DNA from: Opitutaceae bacterium BACL24 MAG-120322-bin51 | Lineage (GTDB): Bacteria > Verrucomicrobiota > Verrucomicrobiia > Opitutales > Coraliomargaritaceae | NCBI GenBank assembly: GCA_905182465.1 | Contig: CAJJBI010000005.1 | Location: 124,001 to 188,000, forward strand | DNA length: 64,000 nt | Reading direction: 5' to 3' | In this document: positions 59,127 through 64,000 of the stretch, one piece after another | Position numbering within the stretch: position 1 is the first letter of the stretch | Layout of the letters: every line of letters begins with the position of its first letter | Notes under the pieces: generated by a model | Told to the model about the DNA's origin: nothing | Databases searched by the model: none | What the model saw: only the letters and a program-made list of their open reading frames with translations | Made by a program: the position numbers and the translations under genes

Positions 59127-59579
59127 ATGCCCAAGCCAAAAGTTCTCATTCTATGCACAGGAAACTCATGCCGTAGCCACATGGCTGAAGGCATCTTACG
59201 CGCCGCCGCGGGCGACCTCTTCGAGGTGTTTAGCGCGGGCTCCAAACCAAAGGGGGCGGTGCATCCGCTCGCGCTCGAAGCGCTCAAAGAAATTGGCATC
59301 GATGCCAGCCATCACAGCTCCGACCACCTCGACATCTATCTTGATCAAGGCATCACCACGGTGATTACCGTTTGCGGGAATGCGGACCAAGCCTGCCCCA
59401 CTTTCCCTGGCATGGTGAATCGCTACCACTGGGGCTTTGAAGACCCGCCGCACGCCCAACGCGAGGACGAGAGTGAACTCGACGCCTTTCGTCGTGTCCG
59501 CGATGAGATTAAACTGGTCTTCGAGGCCTACGCTGCGGGTTACCGAGAAGCCGGACTTAGGGGCAAGCCCTGTAACTAG
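59127..59579 (+). CDS. arsC: Arsenate reductase, LMW-PTP (thioredoxin-coupled) type
   Basis: 150 residues from the ATG 59127 ([21 protein letters not shown]). The P-loop CTGNSCRS (Cys10, Arg16) is the active site of low-molecular-weight phosphatase-like arsenate reductases, with further Cys at about 80 (CGNADQACP) for the disulfide relay and the general acid Asp region EDPPHAQ. Reduces arsenate to arsenite for export. Its TAG stop overlaps the stop of ribE on the other strand (CTAG at 59576-59579). Confidence 0.9.
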   Translation: MPKPKVLILCTGNSCRSHMAEGILRAAAGDLFEVFSAGSKPKGAVHPLALEALKEIGIDASHHSSDHLDIYLDQGITTVITVCGNADQACPTFPGMVNRYHWGFEDPPHAQREDESELDAFRRVRDEIKLVFEAYAAGYREAGLRGKPCN

Positions 59580-60169
59580 TCCTTCGGCACGAAGAGTTTC
59601 TCCACGTATTTCGCGATCAGATCGTATTCTAGATTCACCAAGTCGCCCACTTGCTTGGTGTGCAAATTAGTCACCTCCATCGTATGCGGAATGAGCCAAA
59701 TGGCGAAGCCCGACTCGTCGACCTCAGCTACAGTCAGCGAAATGCCGTCCACAGTGATGCAGCCCTTATGGACAATGTAGCGCAAGTTATCAGACGGAGG
59801 CTTGATCCGAAAAAAGAAATCCTTACCACGCGGCTCGATCGCTTCGATCACACCCGTGCCATCGACATGGCCGGATACAAAGTGCCCACCCATACGAGTG
59901 CTCGGTAGGAGCGCTCGTTCCAAGTTCACTTTACCACCCGGACCCACTCTGCCGATCGAGGTCAGGCGCTTGCTCTCTTCCAGTAGGTCGAACTCGATCC
60001 GATCTTCCGTGAAGGCGACCGCAGTCAAACAACAGCCGTTGACTGCGACGCTATCGCCCATTTGAAGATCACGAGTCACCTCGTGCGCTTCCAATACGAG
60101 GCGCCATGCGCTTTCCTTTTCTTCAAAAGAGATGACCTTACCTGTTTCTTCGACGATTCCTGTAAACAT
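59576..60169 (-). CDS. ribE: Riboflavin synthase, alpha subunit
   Basis: Condenses two lumazine molecules to riboflavin. 197 residues made of two similar barrels: [26 protein letters not shown], then [15 protein letters not shown] and [17 protein letters not shown] in the second half. Normal length. Other rib genes are not in the window. It lies next to the tRNA-Arg gene on the same strand. Confidence 0.96.
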   Translation of the reverse strand: MFTGIVEETGKVISFEEKESAWRLVLEAHEVTRDLQMGDSVAVNGCCLTAVAFTEDRIEFDLLEESKRLTSIGRVGPGGKVNLERALLPSTRMGGHFVSGHVDGTGVIEAIEPRGKDFFFRIKPPSDNLRYIVHKGCITVDGISLTVAEVDESGFAIWLIPHTMEVTNLHTKQVGDLVNLEYDLIAKYVEKLFVPKD

Positions 60170-60187
60170 GCTGATGTGGGATTAAAG

Positions 60188-60262
60188 TGGTGCTCCCGGG
60201 CAGATTCGAACTGCCATTTGCGGCTTCGGAGACCGCCGCTCTATCCATTGAACTACGGGAGC
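60188..60262 (-). tRNA. tRNA-Arg (anticodon CCG)
   Basis: 75 bases on the minus strand including an encoded CCA. Acceptor GCTCCCG / CGGGAGC, D arm GTTC...GAGC, anticodon stem GCGGT/GCCGC (with T-G) and loop CTCCGAA giving anticodon CCG, four-base variable region, T stem-loop GGCAG-TTCGAAT-CTGCC. Every arm folds and invariant bases are in place. Reads the CGG codon. Confidence 0.95.
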
Positions 60263-60337
60263 CGACTTAAATAGGACAAGATTCGTGGCTGTGTGGAGAG
60301 GGTCAACGCGAAAACGCCTGAGTCTCAACTCTTAATC

Positions 60338-60763
60338 TTAGACCTGCGCCTCGTTAACAAACTCTAGGCTACCGTCTTTTTTTAACTGGCGATAATAGCA
60401 CCCTGTGCGAGCGATGCCCTTTTGATTTTTGGTATGGCAGGCACCCTTGCCCGCGGGGGTGACTTTATAAAGAATCGAGTTTTGCTCACAGTTCACGTAG
60501 ATGCCTTCAATCTTAAGGTAATCGCCACTGGTCTTGCCTTTGATCCACAATTCGTTGCGGCTCGTGCTCCAGAAGGTCGCCATGCCACATTCGAGTGCAG
60601 TTTGTAGCGCGAGTTCGTTCGCGTAGCCGACGATCAGTACTTCGCCAGTTTGGGCGTCTTGTGCGATCGCGGGCAGCACATCAGACTCGCAATTAGCCAC
60701 TTTGCGTAGTTTTGCGAAATCGAGCTTGAGGACTTTGCCTTCTTCTAATTCTTCGTGCGTCAT
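60338..60763 (-). CDS. hisI: Phosphoribosyl-AMP cyclohydrolase
   Basis: Third step of histidine synthesis, a zinc and magnesium enzyme. 141 residues. Motifs: VGYANELALQTALECGMATFWSTSRNELWIKG, NCEQNSILYKVTPAGKGACHTKNQKG (Cys and His ligands), and GCYYRQL. No fused HisE domain. Stands alone; other his genes are not in the window. Confidence 0.94.
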   Translation of the reverse strand: MTHEELEEGKVLKLDFAKLRKVANCESDVLPAIAQDAQTGEVLIVGYANELALQTALECGMATFWSTSRNELWIKGKTSGDYLKIEGIYVNCEQNSILYKVTPAGKGACHTKNQKGIARTGCYYRQLKKDGSLEFVNEAQV

Positions 60764-60937
60764 ACTTTCGAGCTAGGGGTGACTTTGACTGGAGTCGAGG
60801 TTTGAATGACGACTATGGGGTGATTTCGATTGAAAGGAAATTGTTTTTTCTTCCCATTCCGCCATAGGCAAACATGATTTACAGCTTTTAATTATATAGA
60901 AGCTGAAGCCTACCAAGGGCAAAACACACCTAATCTT

Positions 60938-62910
<1,973 letters not shown>

Positions 62911-62976
62911 GCGATAGAACATTTGATTGATCAAGGTCGTCCTGCAAGGGGCGACGTTTTTTGTTGATGAAGGCAC

Positions 62977-63013
62977 AAAAAAACCGGCCACCCCTTCGGA
63001 TGGCCGGTTTGAA
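62977..63013. terminator. Bidirectional terminator between tkt and glnB
   Basis: Perfect inverted repeat AAACCGGCCA / TGGCCGGTTT around CCCCTTCGGA, preceded by AAAA and followed by GAATTTAAA, between two convergent genes. It can stop both transcripts. Confidence 0.9.
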
Positions 63014-63048
63014 TTTAAAGCGTCTGCTTTAGTCGACTTATGGAGACT

Positions 63049-63414
<366 letters not shown>

Positions 63415-63432
63415 TTAATTGGCTAGGCTAAA

Positions 63433-64000
63433 TTAGCGTGAGCTAGAAGCGAAGTCAGGATAGGCTTCTTGACCGTGCTCGCATATGTCGAGACCTTCAG
63501 CCTCTTCTTCAGACGATACACGGACACCGATGATTGACTTCAAGATGCCAAAGACGATCAGCGAGAAGAAGAAGGCAAACGCACTAATGGCGAGTGTGCC
63601 AATCAGCTGAATGCCGAATCCAGCAGCTTCACTGAAGAATGCTACGGCTAGAGTGCCGAAGATACCACAGACACCGTGGACAGAGATCGCACCGACAGGA
63701 TCGTCGATCTTAATCTTGTCGAAGAAGATGATGGAGAAGACAACAAGGATACCGGCGATGGCACCAGTGATGATTGCCCAGAATGGCATGATGGAATCCG
63801 CACCCGCTGTGATACCAACAAGACCAGCAAGTATACCATTTAAGCCCATAGAAAGATCAGGCTTCTTGAGGAAAATCCATGAAGTGAAAATCGCACCAAG
63901 TCCACCTGCTGCAGCAGCCAGGGCTGTGGTGCAGAATACAAGCGATACCAAGTAAGGATCTGCATTGAGAACAGAACCACCGTTGAAACCGAACCAACCG
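63433..64000 (-). CDS. amtB: Ammonium transporter, C-terminal part (5' end outside window)
   Basis: Membrane protein of the Amt family. About 188 residues to the stop at 63433; the frame is open to the window edge. Visible are several membrane helices, the conserved GFNGGSVLN near the edge, the helix containing [16 protein letters not shown] with the pore His, and a C-terminal regulatory tail ([20 protein letters not shown]). Same operon as glnB. Confidence 0.94.
   Translation of the reverse strand, partial: GWFGFNGGSVLNADPYLVSLVFCTTALAAAAGGLGAIFTSWIFLKKPDLSMGLNGILAGLVGITAGADSIMPFWAIITGAIAGILVVFSIIFFDKIKIDDPVGAISVHGVCGIFGTLAVAFFSEAAGFGIQLIGTLAISAFAFFFSLIVFGILKSIIGVRVSSEEEAEGLDICEHGQEAYPDFASSSR

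Overview
The window reads as chromosomal DNA of a Gram-negative bacterium, most likely a verrucomicrobium of the Opitutia/Puniceicoccales type (Coraliomargarita-like). This placement is inferred from protein style and gene set, not from a search. Gram-negative envelope genes are present (lpxK, a TolQ-TolR-TonB set, LPS or capsule fucose genes). A lysine/alanine-rich tail extends L17, S11 has a long acidic N-terminus, L30 and L36 are missing, and carboxynorspermidine decarboxylase is present. No transposase, integrase, phage gene, CRISPR array or rRNA was seen; one tRNA (Arg-CCG) is present.

Layout. 1-9.3 kb: 5' part of a DEAD-box helicase, gluQ, an ATPase-less fragment of a P-type metal ATPase, a hybrid sensor kinase (frame broken), nspC, a decayed small ORF, an SGNH hydrolase, an adenosine deaminase family gene and a bile-acid:sodium symporter family gene. 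9.3-24.5 kb: one long minus-strand ribosomal operon, L3-L4-L23-L2-S19-[secreted protein]-L22-S3-L16-L29-S17-L14-L24-L5-S14-S8-L6-L18-S5-L15-SecY-Map-S13-S11-S4-RpoA-L17, closed by a terminator. 24.7-36.9 kb: a UDP-sugar pyrophosphorylase/phosphohexomutase pair, an FtsB-like protein, a VanZ-like protein, a lipoprotein, cysK, infA, tadA, Fe/Mn superoxide dismutase, trpC, rsmA, a dicarboxylate:cation symporter and a RidA-like protein. 37-45.5 kb: a Deg-type protease followed by an apparently catalytically dead homologue, queF, rsmI, rnd, fcl-gmd (GDP-L-fucose) and miaA. 45.6-57.5 kb: a membrane protein, an extended adenylate-kinase-like protein, lpxK, topoisomerase III, an M23 peptidase with a lipoprotein and a conserved unknown, a phosphatase, an isochorismatase-like protein and TolQ-TolR-TonB. 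57.5-59.6 kb: an arsenic-type operon (arsR, small Cys-rich protein, ArsP-type permease, arsC) with a clear palindromic operator inside its promoter. 59.6-64 kb: ribE, tRNA-Arg, hisI, transketolase, glnB and the 3' part of an ammonium transporter gene.

Ten apparent single-base frameshifts lie in nine genes, mostly next to short homopolymers, and several of these genes are normally essential (lpxK, transketolase). I therefore read most of them as sequence errors and annotate the joined genes. None falls in the ribosomal operon.

The candidates I find most worth following are the protease/pseudoprotease pair, the exported protein gene inside the S10 operon, the ars operon with its operator and small Cys-rich protein, the stand-alone metal-binding/membrane half of a P-type ATPase, and the adenylate kinase with a second domain. 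I did not find an unmistakable new defence or mobile system.
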